Assembly (NCBI GenBank): GCA_910584835.1
Contig: CAJUEG010000059.1
Span: 1-16,149, forward strand
Origin: an uncultured Oscillospiraceae bacterium
GTDB taxonomy: Bacteria; Bacillota; Clostridia; Oscillospirales; Oscillospiraceae
Direction: 5' to 3'
Length of the DNA: 16,149 bases
The translations under genes were made by a program, and so were the position numbers. Under the pieces are notes generated by a model. It saw nothing but the letters and a program-made list of their open reading frames with translations. It searched no databases and had not been told where the DNA came from. Positions within the stretch are counted from its first letter, which is position 1, and every line of letters starts with the position of its first letter. This document shows, in pieces, positions 1 through 7,044 of the stretch.

Positions 1-99
1 ACAGCGCGGTTTCAGTCTGCCGCCCACGCCTGGGGGAGTAGTGTCGAATACAGGCGGACGAAAGATCAGGAATACAAATATCTTTCGAGAACCTTTTGA
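1..99 (+). CDS. C-terminal tail of an unidentified protein (5' end outside window)
   Basis: Frame 1 is open from the first base to a TGA at 97-99, giving about 32 residues rich in Arg, Tyr and Lys and ending in YLSRTF. A rho-independent terminator follows 11 nt later, as expected at the end of a real transcription unit. I do not recognise the family. A second frame over the same bases stays open to 340, but it has no ribosome site and only joins the downstream small gene. Real but unidentifiable is my best reading. Confidence 0.4.
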   Translation, partial: TARFQSAAHAWGSSVEYRRTKDQEYKYLSRTF

Positions 100-110
100 T
101 TTTGGAAGCC

Positions 111-153
111 ACGGGGGTCGTCTGCCCATCAAACAGGCGGCCCCCGTTTTTCT
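111..153 (+). terminator. Rho-independent terminator
   Basis: The arms ACGGGGG (111-117) and CCCCCGT (141-147) pair perfectly. Inside them CTGCC can pair with GGCGG. The right arm runs straight into a T-run (TTTTTCT). It sits just behind the stop at 97-99 and before the next ribosome site at 182-189, so it closes the upstream transcription unit. Confidence 0.75.
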
Positions 154-196
154 GAAATCAAGCGCCAAACTGTACAATAGCAGAGGAGGTGTAGAA

Positions 197-340
197 ATGA
201 GCTGCCCATATGCCAAACCAACAGACGAGTTTCATGGCTGGAAGTGCGGGATTACCGGGGGAGAATGTGAGCTTATCTTCCCAAATGAAAAATACTGTAC
301 CGCGTTGGATGATGACCCGGAAGAAGATGTTCCAGGGTAA
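197..340 (+). CDS. Small Cys-containing protein (47 aa), unknown function
   Basis: ATG at 197 has a strong AGAGGAGG ribosome site at 182-189. The 47-residue product starts MSCPYAKPTDEFHGW and has four cysteines (C3, C17, C24, C34 by my count), spaced in a way that could bind a metal or form a small knuckle. The C-terminus is acidic (DDDPEEDV). It resembles small conserved proteins that I associate with Clostridia mobile elements, but I cannot name the family. A GNRA-capped hairpin follows directly. The longer frame from 41 is rejected as a start because it crosses the terminator at 111-153. Confidence 0.7.
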   Translation: MSCPYAKPTDEFHGWKCGITGGECELIFPNEKYCTALDDDPEEDVPG

Positions 341-346
341 AAAGTG

Positions 347-370
347 AGCCGGGGCGGCAACGCCCCGGCT
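347..370 (+). terminator. Stable hairpin with GCAA tetraloop, probable terminator or mRNA-end structure
   Basis: AGCCGGGGCG (347-356) and CGCCCCGGCT (361-370) form a perfect 10-bp stem closed by GCAA, a GNRA tetraloop. It lies 6 nt after the stop of the 47-aa gene. No T-run follows, so it may protect the 3' end or pause polymerase rather than terminate on its own. Confidence 0.55.
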
Positions 371-389
371 CTTGAGGATGGAGGATAGA

Positions 390-425
390 ATGAAAAAGAA
401 AGAGCATCTCTTGCAAGTTTTATGA
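390..425 (+). CDS. Possible 11-residue leader peptide or truncated gene start
   Basis: ATG at 390 follows a GGAGGA ribosome site (380-385) and encodes MKKKEHLLQVL before TGA at 423-425. A good ribosome site with so short a frame fits either a leader peptide or the 5' remnant of a gene cut by rearrangement. Nothing downstream in another frame clearly continues it. Confidence 0.25.
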   Translation: MKKKEHLLQVL

Positions 426-611
426 TAGAGGTACTTCATTACAAAAGTTTACGCGGAAGTGTTACAAAAGCATTAAATTTCATTCTGTCCCCTTTCCGCC
501 GCCAGCTCGTCCAGCGCAAGCTGCACGGCGCATTTCTTTGCGCAGGCTGAACTGAAATAGCTCTCCCAACGGTACAAACTATTTCCACCATTCGAGGAGG
601 CATTACAAGAG
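426..611. other. Gap between small genes; short direct repeat only
   Basis: I see no convincing gene here. The 9-mer TTACAAAAG occurs at 439-447 and again at 462-470. On the reverse strand a frame ending near 473 reads WESYFSSACAKKCAVQLAL, which might be a gene remnant, but it has no ribosome site and its upstream part is the antisense of the 53-aa gene. No clear promoter was found. Confidence 0.4.
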
Positions 612-773
612 ATGAATGCAGAACAAATATCAATGCCAAACGCCAATATCGACTGCTGCGGTATCCGCAACCTGCTCCACCTGCTGTTGGGGCATGGGTT
701 TACCGAGCAGGAGCTGAAAAAAATCACCGCCCGGATCGTCAAAACCACGGGCGCGGACATCGTTTTTTGTTAG
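612..773 (+). CDS. Small protein (53 aa) upstream of the recombinase triplet, unknown function
   Basis: ATG at 612 follows GAGGAGG at 594-600. The 53-residue product ends at TAG 771-773. It contains a Cys-Cys pair near residue 15, a hydrophobic Leu-rich stretch (IRNLLHLLLGHGF) and a basic amphipathic segment (TEQELKKITARIVK), consistent with a small helical protein. It lies 77 nt before the first recombinase and reads the same way. Small proteins at this position can be directionality factors, but nothing in the sequence proves that. A TTG/ATG choice nearby leaves the exact start slightly uncertain. Confidence 0.6.
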   Translation: MNAEQISMPNANIDCCGIRNLLHLLLGHGFTEQELKKITARIVKTTGADIVFC

Positions 774-850
774 GTTTCACCGCTCGAATTTCATAGCTAT
801 TCGGGCCGGGTTGTGGTACTGTTTGTTGCTGACAGAAGGAGGTGCAGACC

Positions 851-2452
851 ATGGGCAGACAGCCGCAGACCAGCGGGAGCCTCGCGCTGGAACAGAAGAA
901 TGTCATTGTGATCGAGGCCGCCCCGCACCAAGCGCCGGAGAAGCTCCGGGTAGCGGCCTACTGTCGGGTCAGCTCGGACTCCTCCGACCAGCTCAACTCC
1001 TTCATGGCCCAGCTCAGCTACTACACCACCCTGATCGGCTCCAAGGAGAACTGGACGCTGGCTGACCTCTATGCCGACGAGGGCATCACCGGCACCTCGG
1101 CGGAGAAGCGCCCGGACTTCCAGCGCCTTCTGGCGGACTGCCGCCGTGGGCGGGTGGATAAGGTGCTGGTCAAGTCCGTCTCCCGGTTTGCCCGCAACGC
1201 CAGGGACTGCCTGAGTACCATCCGGGAGCTGAAGTCCATCGGCGTGGGGGTGTGCTTCGAGGAGCAGCATATCGACACGTCCAATATGAGCGGTGAGCTG
1301 CTCACCGCCGTATTTGCCGCCATGGCGCAGCGAGAGAGCCAGAACATCTCGGAAAATATGCGCTGGAGCTACCAGGCGCGCATGAAGGGCGGCACCTTCC
1401 TCCCTGCCGCCGTCCCCTTCGGCTATGTCCTCCGGGACAGGAAAATTGAGATTGACGAGGAACGGGCGGAAACCGTCCGCCGCATCTTCCGGGACTATCT
1501 GGCCGGTCAGAGTATGGAGGAAATCGCGTCCCGGCTCAACCGGGAGGGCGTCCTGGTGCGGATCGGCAAAGCGGATCGGCAGTGGGCCCACACCGCCGTA
1601 TCCTACATCCTGTCCAACGAACGGTACATCGGGGACTCCCTTTGGCAGAAAACCTACGCCACCGACACTCTCCCCACCCAGCAGGTGAAAAACCGCGGGG
1701 AGCGGGAACAGTATTACGCCGAAGCCACCCACCCGCCCATCATCGACCGGGGCACCTTCCAGGCCGTCCAGGAGCTGAAGCGAAGAAGGGGCGAACAGCA
1801 GGGCACCAGACAGCGCCGGAGTTCCCCTCTGAAGGGCATGATATCCTGCGGCGAGTGCGGGGCGCCGTATCGGGAGAAGGTCTGGAACGGCAAGACCTTC
1901 TGGGTCTGTTATGGCCATGACCGCGGCAAGGATATCTGCCCCTCCGGGCGGATCCCAGAGGAAGAGATCCACACCGCCTTTCTCCGGGTGTACCACAAGC
2001 TCCGGCTCCACGGGGAGCCCATCCTCAAGCAGATGATCTCAGACCTCCAGTCCGTCCGGGAACGGCGGATGCTCTGGAGCCGGGACATCGTTGCATTGAA
2101 CCAAACTATCGCTGATCTCTCCGATCAGGGTCGAATGCTGGCCGACATGAACAAGTGCGGCCTGGTCGACCCTGATATTTTTATATCCCAGAGCAATGAG
2201 CTGGCCCGCCAGCTCCGGGCCGCAAAACAGGAAAAGGAGCGGCTTCTGGCCGATGGGGATGATGACGCCATCCCCAGGACGCGGGAACTGCTGGAAACGC
2301 TGGAAACCCTGCCCGAGTTCCTCCCCGCCTTCGACGGTGAGATCTTCGCCGACCTGGTGGAGCGGATCACGGCGGAGGGCGATGGCCGCCTGCGGTTCCG
2401 GCTGAAGAACGGGCTGGAATTGACCGAAACCACCGAGAGGAGTGTGCGCTGA
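851..2452 (+). CDS. Large serine recombinase, first of a triplet (533 aa)
   Basis: This is a site-specific DNA recombinase of the large serine (resolvase/invertase) type, expected to integrate and excise a mobile element through a covalent Ser-DNA link. The N-terminal catalytic domain shows YCRVS with Ser41 as nucleophile, then GITGTSAEKRPDF and KSVSRFARN, all typical. The recombinase domain starts near PFGY (189-192). A zinc ribbon starts at CGEC (333-336) with later Cys partners, and a charged, coiled-coil-like C-terminal region follows. Length is normal for the family. I chose ATG 851 because AGAAGGAGG (834-842) is 8 nt upstream; the in-frame GTG at 842 lies inside that site. The stop overlaps the next ATG by one base. 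Confidence 0.95.
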   Translation: MGRQPQTSGSLALEQKNVIVIEAAPHQAPEKLRVAAYCRVSSDSSDQLNSFMAQLSYYTTLIGSKENWTLADLYADEGITGTSAEKRPDFQRLLADCRRGRVDKVLVKSVSRFARNARDCLSTIRELKSIGVGVCFEEQHIDTSNMSGELLTAVFAAMAQRESQNISENMRWSYQARMKGGTFLPAAVPFGYVLRDRKIEIDEERAETVRRIFRDYLAGQSMEEIASRLNREGVLVRIGKADRQWAHTAVSYILSNERYIGDSLWQKTYATDTLPTQQVKNRGEREQYYAEATHPPIIDRGTFQAVQELKRRRGEQQGTRQRRSSPLKGMISCGECGAPYREKVWNGKTFWVCYGHDRGKDICPSGRIPEEEIHTAFLRVYHKLRLHGEPILKQMISDLQSVRERRMLWSRDIVALNQTIADLSDQGRMLADMNKCGLVDPDIFISQSNELARQLRAAKQEKERLLADGDDDAIPRTRELLETLETLPEFLPAFDGEIFADLVERITAEGDGRLRFRLKNGLELTETTERSVR

Positions 2453-3273
2453 TGGCGAACCGAAAGCTGCCCTTTGGCTACTGCCTGCGCAACGGGCAGG
2501 TGCGGGAGGAGGCAACAGAAGCGGAGATGGTGCGGCTGATTTTCCGCCGCTACGGGGAGGGCGCATCCTATGGGACGCTGGCCGATGAGTTGAACGCCCT
2601 GGGCTGCCCCTACGCCCCCGGCAGGTCGTGGAACAAGAACATGGTGGCGCGGGTTTTGCAGGACGGGCGCTACCTGGGTAGCGCCGAGTATCCCCGGCTC
2701 CTCTCGCCGGAGCTGTTCCACCACGCCCAAAGCGCCAGACCGGATGTGTCCGGCAGGCTGGAGTGCCCGGAGATCAAAGATATCCGCGTCTTGGCCCGGT
2801 GCGCCCAGTGCCACGAACCTATGCGGCGGATGCGCAAAAACTACTGGTACTGCTCCAACTGCATGGCGTCTCCCGGCAAAATCATGGACGAAGCCCTGAT
2901 CCTGTGTGTGGAGCGGCTTCTCCGCAGCCTCCGGGAGCATCCCGAGACCATCTCCCCCGCCCCCGCCCCCGCGTCTGATGGTGACAGCGAAGCCGTCCAA
3001 GTGGCCCAGGAGGGCCTTGCCCACGAGCTGGAGCGCACCGAGTTCGATGAAACCGCCGCAAAAGCCCAGGTCATCGCCCTGGCCTCCGCCCGGTTCGACA
3101 CCCTGGGTTCCGGGGACTATGAAACCATGCGGCTGCGCCATCTGCTGGACAGTGCAAAGCCCTGCGATGATCTGGATACCGCCCTGCTCCGGCAGGTCGC
3201 CGCCGCCGTCCTGATCCACCCCTCTGGGGCTGTCAGCCTGAAGCTCAAAAATGGGCAGACGATAGGAGGATGA
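2452..3273 (+). CDS. Recombinase-domain protein lacking the catalytic resolvase domain, second of the triplet (273 aa)
   Basis: The protein starts at MANRKLPFGYCLRNG, which lines up with PFGYVLRD at residue 189 of the first recombinase. It therefore begins exactly at the start of the DNA-binding recombinase domain, and the whole Ser-nucleophile domain is absent. The recombinase domain covers roughly residues 5-90 (LIFRRY, ADELNALG, RVLQDGRYLG). A zinc ribbon follows with C117-x2-C120 and C134-x2-C137, then a Pro/Ala-rich linker and a helical tail ending QTIGG. ATG shares one base with the previous stop, and AGAGGAG at 2436-2442 serves it. It should bind DNA but cannot cut it. An accessory or targeting subunit for its two catalytic neighbours is likely; that role is inference. 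Confidence 0.88.
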   Translation: MANRKLPFGYCLRNGQVREEATEAEMVRLIFRRYGEGASYGTLADELNALGCPYAPGRSWNKNMVARVLQDGRYLGSAEYPRLLSPELFHHAQSARPDVSGRLECPEIKDIRVLARCAQCHEPMRRMRKNYWYCSNCMASPGKIMDEALILCVERLLRSLREHPETISPAPAPASDGDSEAVQVAQEGLAHELERTEFDETAAKAQVIALASARFDTLGSGDYETMRLRHLLDSAKPCDDLDTALLRQVAAAVLIHPSGAVSLKLKNGQTIGG

Positions 3274-3403
3274 ACCGCCACCCCTGTTGGTTTCGCTTGG
3301 TTTTGGCGGACTGTCTTTGGTGGATATCGTGATAGATTTGCACTTCAAATCCTGGTATTGTTGTGGCCAGAACCCAGCGAAAACACGGAAGGAGGAACCC
3401 AAA

Positions 3404-5041
3404 ATGACCGCCACCGCCCCAAGGGTGATCACCATCCCCGCCAACCCCGCGCTGGCCCAGGCCAGGGCCGTCAGGCGTCAGCTCCGGGTGGCCGCCTACT
3501 GCCGGGTGTCCACCGACAGCGAGGAGCAGCTCACCAGCTATGAGGCCCAGAAGAAATACTACACCGACAAGATCATGACCAACCCGGCCTGGACTATGGC
3601 TGGGATCTTCGCTGACGAGGGCATCACAGGCACCTCCGCCGCCAAACGGCCCCAGTTTCTGCGGATGATCCGCCAGTGCAGGCAGAAGAAGATTGACCTG
3701 GTGCTGGTGAAGTCCATCTCCCGGTTCGCCCGGAACACCGTGGACTGCCTCAACTATGTGCGGGCCCTGCGGGAGCTGGGCATCGCCATCATCTTCGAGG
3801 AGCAGAATATCAACACCCTGGAAACCGATGGGGAGCTGCTGCTCACCCTGCTGGGGGCCGTGGCCCAGGGGGAGAGCGAGTCCATCAGCGAGAACGTGAA
3901 GTGGGGCAAGCGTCAGGCCATGCGGGAGGGCAAAGCCGCCATCCAGTACAAGCGGCTGTACGCCTTCGAGAAGGGCGAGGACGGCAAGCCCCGGATCATC
4001 CCGGAGCAGGCGGAGGTGGTGCGGCAGATCTATGACAGCTTCCTGGGCGGCCACAGCCTGCGCATGATCAAGGACGCCCTGGAAGCAAAGGCCATCCCCA
4101 CCGTCACTGGCGGCTCGGAGTGGTCCATCGCCGTCATCCGGGGCATTTTGCAGAACGAGAAATACTGCGGCGACGTCCTCCAGCAAAAGAGCTTCGTGGC
4201 CGACTGCATCAGCCACAAGCACGTGCGCAATGTGGGCCAGCTCCCCATGTACCTGACCCAGGATCACCACGAGGGCATCGTCAGCCGGGATACCTTCCAC
4301 GCGGCCAAGGCGGAGTTCGCCCGCCGCAGCGCCGGACGGGCCCCCAGCCAGAAGCAGGCCCCCACAGGCCGCTCCTGCTACAGCGCCAAGTATGCCCTCA
4401 CCGGGCGGCTGGTGTGCGGCGAGTGCGGCACCCTGTACCGCAGGTGCGTGTGGAGCAAGCGGGGGAAGAAAAAGGCGGTGTGGCGGTGCGCCAGCCGGAT
4501 CGACTACGGCTCGGCGTACTGCCACCAGTCACCCACCCTCCAGGAAGGGCCTTTGCAGGCCGCCATCCTCGCCGCCCTCAGCTCGGTCATGAGCCAGAAG
4601 GACCGGCTGGTGGTGCAGATCGAGGACGCCATGCGGACGGAGCTGGCCCCCATCCCCGGCGAAACTATGAGTCTATCCGGTATCGACCGGCGCCTGGGAG
4701 AGCTGGAGCGGGAGTTCAAGGCGCTGTTCCAGACCTCCAAGGAGGACGGCGGGTATCTGGGCCACGCCGACGCCTTCCAGCAGATCACGGAGGAAATGGG
4801 GGCGCTGAAGGAGAAAAAAGCCTTTATCCTGGCCCAGCAGGAGGGCAATTCCGCCGCCAGCAGGCGCATCCGGGACGCGGTGGACATCCTGAACACGGGC
4901 GATCCCCGGTTTACCGAGTGGAACGAGAGCGATATCCGCCAGCTGGTGGACACGGTGGTGGTGCTGTCGGCGGACAGGCTCCTGGTCTGCCTTCGGGGCG
5001 GGATGGAGATCGAGCAAACGATAGGAGGGAACGAAACATGA
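3404..5041 (+). CDS. Large serine recombinase, third of the triplet (545 aa)
   Basis: This is a full-length large serine recombinase. The catalytic domain has YCRVS with Ser36, GITGTSAAKRPQF, KSISRFARN and the helix-E start ESESISENVKWG. The recombinase domain starts around residue 185, and the zinc ribbon is at CGEC (338-341) with WRC and YC partners. A coiled-coil-like segment (LGELEREFKALFQ) lies near the C-terminus. ATG 3404 is chosen over the upstream GTG at 3287 because GGAAGGAGG (3387-3394) sits 9 nt before it and the catalytic motif is then at the usual distance. A 130-nt gap separates it from gene two. Its final codons contain ATAGGAGG, which doubles as the ribosome site of the phosphoesterase gene. 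Confidence 0.95.
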   Translation: MTATAPRVITIPANPALAQARAVRRQLRVAAYCRVSTDSEEQLTSYEAQKKYYTDKIMTNPAWTMAGIFADEGITGTSAAKRPQFLRMIRQCRQKKIDLVLVKSISRFARNTVDCLNYVRALRELGIAIIFEEQNINTLETDGELLLTLLGAVAQGESESISENVKWGKRQAMREGKAAIQYKRLYAFEKGEDGKPRIIPEQAEVVRQIYDSFLGGHSLRMIKDALEAKAIPTVTGGSEWSIAVIRGILQNEKYCGDVLQQKSFVADCISHKHVRNVGQLPMYLTQDHHEGIVSRDTFHAAKAEFARRSAGRAPSQKQAPTGRSCYSAKYALTGRLVCGECGTLYRRCVWSKRGKKKAVWRCASRIDYGSAYCHQSPTLQEGPLQAAILAALSSVMSQKDRLVVQIEDAMRTELAPIPGETMSLSGIDRRLGELEREFKALFQTSKEDGGYLGHADAFQQITEEMGALKEKKAFILAQQEGNSAASRRIRDAVDILNTGDPRFTEWNESDIRQLVDTVVVLSADRLLVCLRGGMEIEQTIGGNET

Positions 5042-5787
5042 TCTTTGCCACAGGAGACTGCCACGGCGATTTCCAGCGGTTCGGCTCCAAGCACTTTCCC
5101 CAGCAGAAAGGTATGGGCCGGGATGACTATATCATCATTCTGGGCGACTTCGGCGGGGTATGGAACGGCTCCTCAGAGGAGCGGAAGCGGCTGGACTGGC
5201 TGAATGAAAAGCCTTTTACCACCCTGTTCGTCAGCGGGAACCACGAAAACTACTGGATGCTCCGGGAGCTCCCCGTGGAGGACTGGCACGGCGGCAGGGT
5301 GCAGCGCGTCCGGCCCAATATTCTGCACCTCATGCGGGGCCAGCTCTATGACATTGGGGGGTGCACCTTCTTCTCCATGGGCGGGGCCACCTCCCATGAT
5401 GTGGAGGACGGCATCCTCGATCAGAACGACCCGGATTTCCGGACACGGTACCTCCACCTGCTCCTTGAGGGGCGGCGCAGGTTCCGGATCATCGGCAAGT
5501 CCTGGTGGCCGGAGGAGCTGCCCTCCGACGAGGAGTACGCCGCCGCGCTGGACACCTTAGAACGGGCGGGCTGGAAGGCGGACTACGTACTAACGCACTG
5601 TGCCCCCACCAGCATCGCCCGGCAGATGAACCGGCACTACCAGCCGGACAAGCTGACGGACTTCCTGGAGACCGTGGAACAACGGCTGGAGTTCGGCTGC
5701 TGGCTGTTTGGGCACTACCACGCCAACCGGGCAATCGACAAGAAGCACATTCTGCTGTACGAGGATATTATTCAGCTAACTGAATAG
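5038..5787 (+). CDS. Calcineurin-like metallophosphoesterase (249 aa) coupled to the recombinase operon
   Basis: This is a metal-dependent phosphoesterase; the substrate is unknown. The dinuclear-metal motifs are all present in order: GDCHGD (D7, H9), GDFGG (D37), GNHE (67-70, N68, H69), THCAP (H187) and GHYH (H226, H228). The second motif has Gly where GDxxDR families have Asp-Arg. No signal peptide is seen, so it should act in the cytoplasm. ATG at 5038 overlaps the recombinase stop as ATGA, so the two are translationally coupled. A hairpin terminator follows. An association of such an enzyme with an integration module may be cargo or part of mobility control; the sequence does not say which. 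Confidence 0.9.
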   Translation: MIFATGDCHGDFQRFGSKHFPQQKGMGRDDYIIILGDFGGVWNGSSEERKRLDWLNEKPFTTLFVSGNHENYWMLRELPVEDWHGGRVQRVRPNILHLMRGQLYDIGGCTFFSMGGATSHDVEDGILDQNDPDFRTRYLHLLLEGRRRFRIIGKSWWPEELPSDEEYAAALDTLERAGWKADYVLTHCAPTSIARQMNRHYQPDKLTDFLETVEQRLEFGCWLFGHYHANRAIDKKHILLYEDIIQLTE

Positions 5788-5788
5788 G

Positions 5789-5838
5789 CCGGCAGAGAAA
5801 AGCGCGGGATTGAGTTCCCGCGTTTTTCTTTGCCGGTC
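5789..5838 (+). terminator. Long imperfect hairpin terminator after the recombinase/phosphoesterase operon
   Basis: The core stem is CGCGGGA (5803-5809) with TCCCGCG (5816-5822) around a 6-nt loop, followed by TTTTTCTTT. The outer flanks also pair: GCCGGCA before and TGCCGGT after, with an A-rich run facing the T-run, giving about 22 mostly paired positions. It starts 2 nt after the phosphoesterase stop. Because both outer arms pair, it could work in both directions. Confidence 0.85.
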
Positions 5839-5875
5839 TCAAAAACAGGCGCGCAACGCCAGAAAGGAGAAGTCT

Positions 5876-6739
5876 ATGAACGTCAGGAAGCCCACCGACT
5901 ACAGCGCCCTGTTTGCGGCGCTGAATACGCTGATGGCGGCGGAGCTGCCCCAGATGGAGTTGTACCGCGAGATTGGCCGCCTGGTTTGCGGCAGGCCGGA
6001 GAAGGGCGCGGCGGTGGCGGCTGCGGAATACCTACACGGTACCTATCCCGACAGTTCCGGCTTCTCCCCCCGGAACCTGCGGCGGATGAGGGACTTTTAC
6101 CGCGTCTACGCCACGGCCCCGGAGGTACTGCACGAGGCCATGTCCATCGGCTGGACGCAGAACGTGGTCATCCTGGAAGCGGAGCTGACGCTCCAGGACA
6201 AGCTGTGGTACATCCAGGCGGTACGCCGGTTCGGGTGGAGCAAAGTAACGCTGGCGGAGGAGATCGCGTCTGCCGCCCATCTGGAGATGGCTCTCGACTT
6301 CGAGCCGGAAGTGTGCTATACTGGGAAAAACAGTACCATGGAGTGTGTAAACGATGACGAGGATCCTCTTTGTGTGCCATGGGAATATATGCCGAAGCCC
6401 CATGGCCGAATTCGTGATGAAGGACTTGGTTCGGCAGGCTGGATTGGAATCCCAATTCCACATCGAGTCCGCCGCCACCAGTACGGAGGAGATCGGCAAC
6501 CCGGTCTATCCCCCGGCCAGGCGCAAGCTGGCCGAACACGGCATCAGCTGCGAGGGCAAGAGGGCGCGGCAGCTCACCAATGCGGACTACGATCAGTTCG
6601 ACCTGCTGATCGGGATGGATCGGGCCAATCTGCGGAATATGCACCGCATCTGCGGCGGCGACTTCGCCGGGAAGCTGCATCTGCTGATGGACTACACCGA
6701 CCACCCCGGCGATGTGGCCGACCCGTGGTATACGGGTGA
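5876..6739 (+). CDS. DUF1016-N-like protein whose frame overprints the phosphatase gene (287 aa as read)
   Basis: ATG 5876 follows AAAGGAG (5863-5869). Residues from about 10 to 145 look like the DUF1016 N-terminal domain: LYREIGRLV, then GFSPRNLRRMRDFYRVY, IGWTQNVVILE, LWYIQAV and FGWSKVTL. DUF1016 proteins (YhcG-like) are linked to DNA/nuclease-type folds, and the missing C-terminal part normally carries the nuclease-like domain. After about residue 160 the frame reads the LMW-PTP gene in another phase and becomes low-complexity Arg/Gly/Gln/Pro sequence, typical of an out-of-frame shadow. The native stop seems lost, or the protein truly has an overprinted tail. The functional part probably ends near 6350. 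Confidence 0.7.
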   Translation: MNVRKPTDYSALFAALNTLMAAELPQMELYREIGRLVCGRPEKGAAVAAAEYLHGTYPDSSGFSPRNLRRMRDFYRVYATAPEVLHEAMSIGWTQNVVILEAELTLQDKLWYIQAVRRFGWSKVTLAEEIASAAHLEMALDFEPEVCYTGKNSTMECVNDDEDPLCVPWEYMPKPHGRIRDEGLGSAGWIGIPIPHRVRRHQYGGDRQPGLSPGQAQAGRTRHQLRGQEGAAAHQCGLRSVRPADRDGSGQSAEYAPHLRRRLRREAASADGLHRPPRRCGRPVVYG

Positions 6740-6818
6740 TTTTGAAACCACCTGGCGGGATGTGCTGGAGTGTTGTCAAGGGCTGTTGGAGCAACTGCGC
6801 TTCAGGGAGGGCAAATGA
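6354..6818 (+). CDS. Low-molecular-weight protein tyrosine phosphatase, island copy (154 aa)
   Basis: This cytoplasmic phosphatase removes phosphate from Tyr (in bacteria often from kinase, capsule or stress proteins). The P-loop CHGNICRS gives catalytic Cys8 and Arg14-Ser15, and the general acid is Asp123 in DPWY. Length fits the family. ATG 6354 is preceded only by a weak GGAG (6340-6343) and lies wholly inside the upstream DUF1016-like frame, so its translation may depend on that gene. The stop overlaps the next start (TGATG). A second copy sits inverted at 14276-14743, about 80% identical in protein by eye, with exact shared runs of 35 nt (6396-6430) and 36 nt (6483-6518). Confidence 0.95.
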   Translation: MTRILFVCHGNICRSPMAEFVMKDLVRQAGLESQFHIESAATSTEEIGNPVYPPARRKLAEHGISCEGKRARQLTNADYDQFDLLIGMDRANLRNMHRICGGDFAGKLHLLMDYTDHPGDVADPWYTGDFETTWRDVLECCQGLLEQLRFREGK

Positions 6819-7039
6819 TGTTCGGCAGAAGGAAGCGGCAGGCCATCAGTCCCTATGACAAGACTGGAAAGGTCCCGGTCATCCGCTCCAGCATCTGCAC
6901 CGGCGAACAGGTGGCGGGGTTCAAGGACATCGTCAGCGGGAAGTTTGAGGAACTGATGCTGATCCGCGGTGAAAAAGACCTTGCCGAGTTCCTCAGCCGG
7001 TATCAGGTGGAAGAAAGTGAGATCAAACGGGAGTGGTGA
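6818..7039 (+). CDS. Small conserved-looking protein (73 aa), unknown function
   Basis: Start is ATG 6818, 7 nt after GGGAGG (6805-6810); an in-frame ATG at 6815 is closer to the site and less likely. The product begins MFGRRKRQAISPYDKTG and contains SICTGEQVAGFKD and GKFEELMLIRGEKDL, a mixed alpha/beta pattern without membrane segments, ending in a basic KREW. I know similar short clostridial proteins only as unnamed ones. It is coupled to the phosphatase by a one-base overlap, and the SGNH hydrolase begins 5 nt after its stop, so all are in one operon. A partner or modulator role is possible but unproven. Confidence 0.75.
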   Translation: MFGRRKRQAISPYDKTGKVPVIRSSICTGEQVAGFKDIVSGKFEELMLIRGEKDLAEFLSRYQVEESEIKREW

Positions 7040-7044
7040 GTGCC

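Noticed and set aside
41..196. Upstream extension of the 47-aa protein gene
   Set aside because: The extension crosses a rho-independent terminator, while ATG 197 has a strong ribosome site.
473..760. Reverse-strand frame before the recombinase triplet
   Set aside because: It has no ribosome site and is partly antisense of the 53-aa gene; only its last 30 codons look protein-like.
3274..3403. Attachment site or promoter in the gap between recombinases two and three
   Set aside because: Only a weak 6-bp inverted repeat (CCGCCA/TGGCGG) and a loose similarity to the sequence before recombinase one are visible; no clear core or promoter boxes.
797..4525. Long reverse-strand frames over the recombinase triplet (797-2011, 2125-3444, 3245-4525)
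   Set aside because: They are antisense shadows in GC-rich codons, have His/Gly/Leu-rich composition, no ribosome sites, and lie over genes with clear family motifs.
4120..5037. Upstream extension of the phosphoesterase frame by about 900 nt
   Set aside because: It reads the third recombinase out of phase with Arg/Gly/Pro-rich sequence; the family's first motif GDCHGD begins right after ATG 5038.
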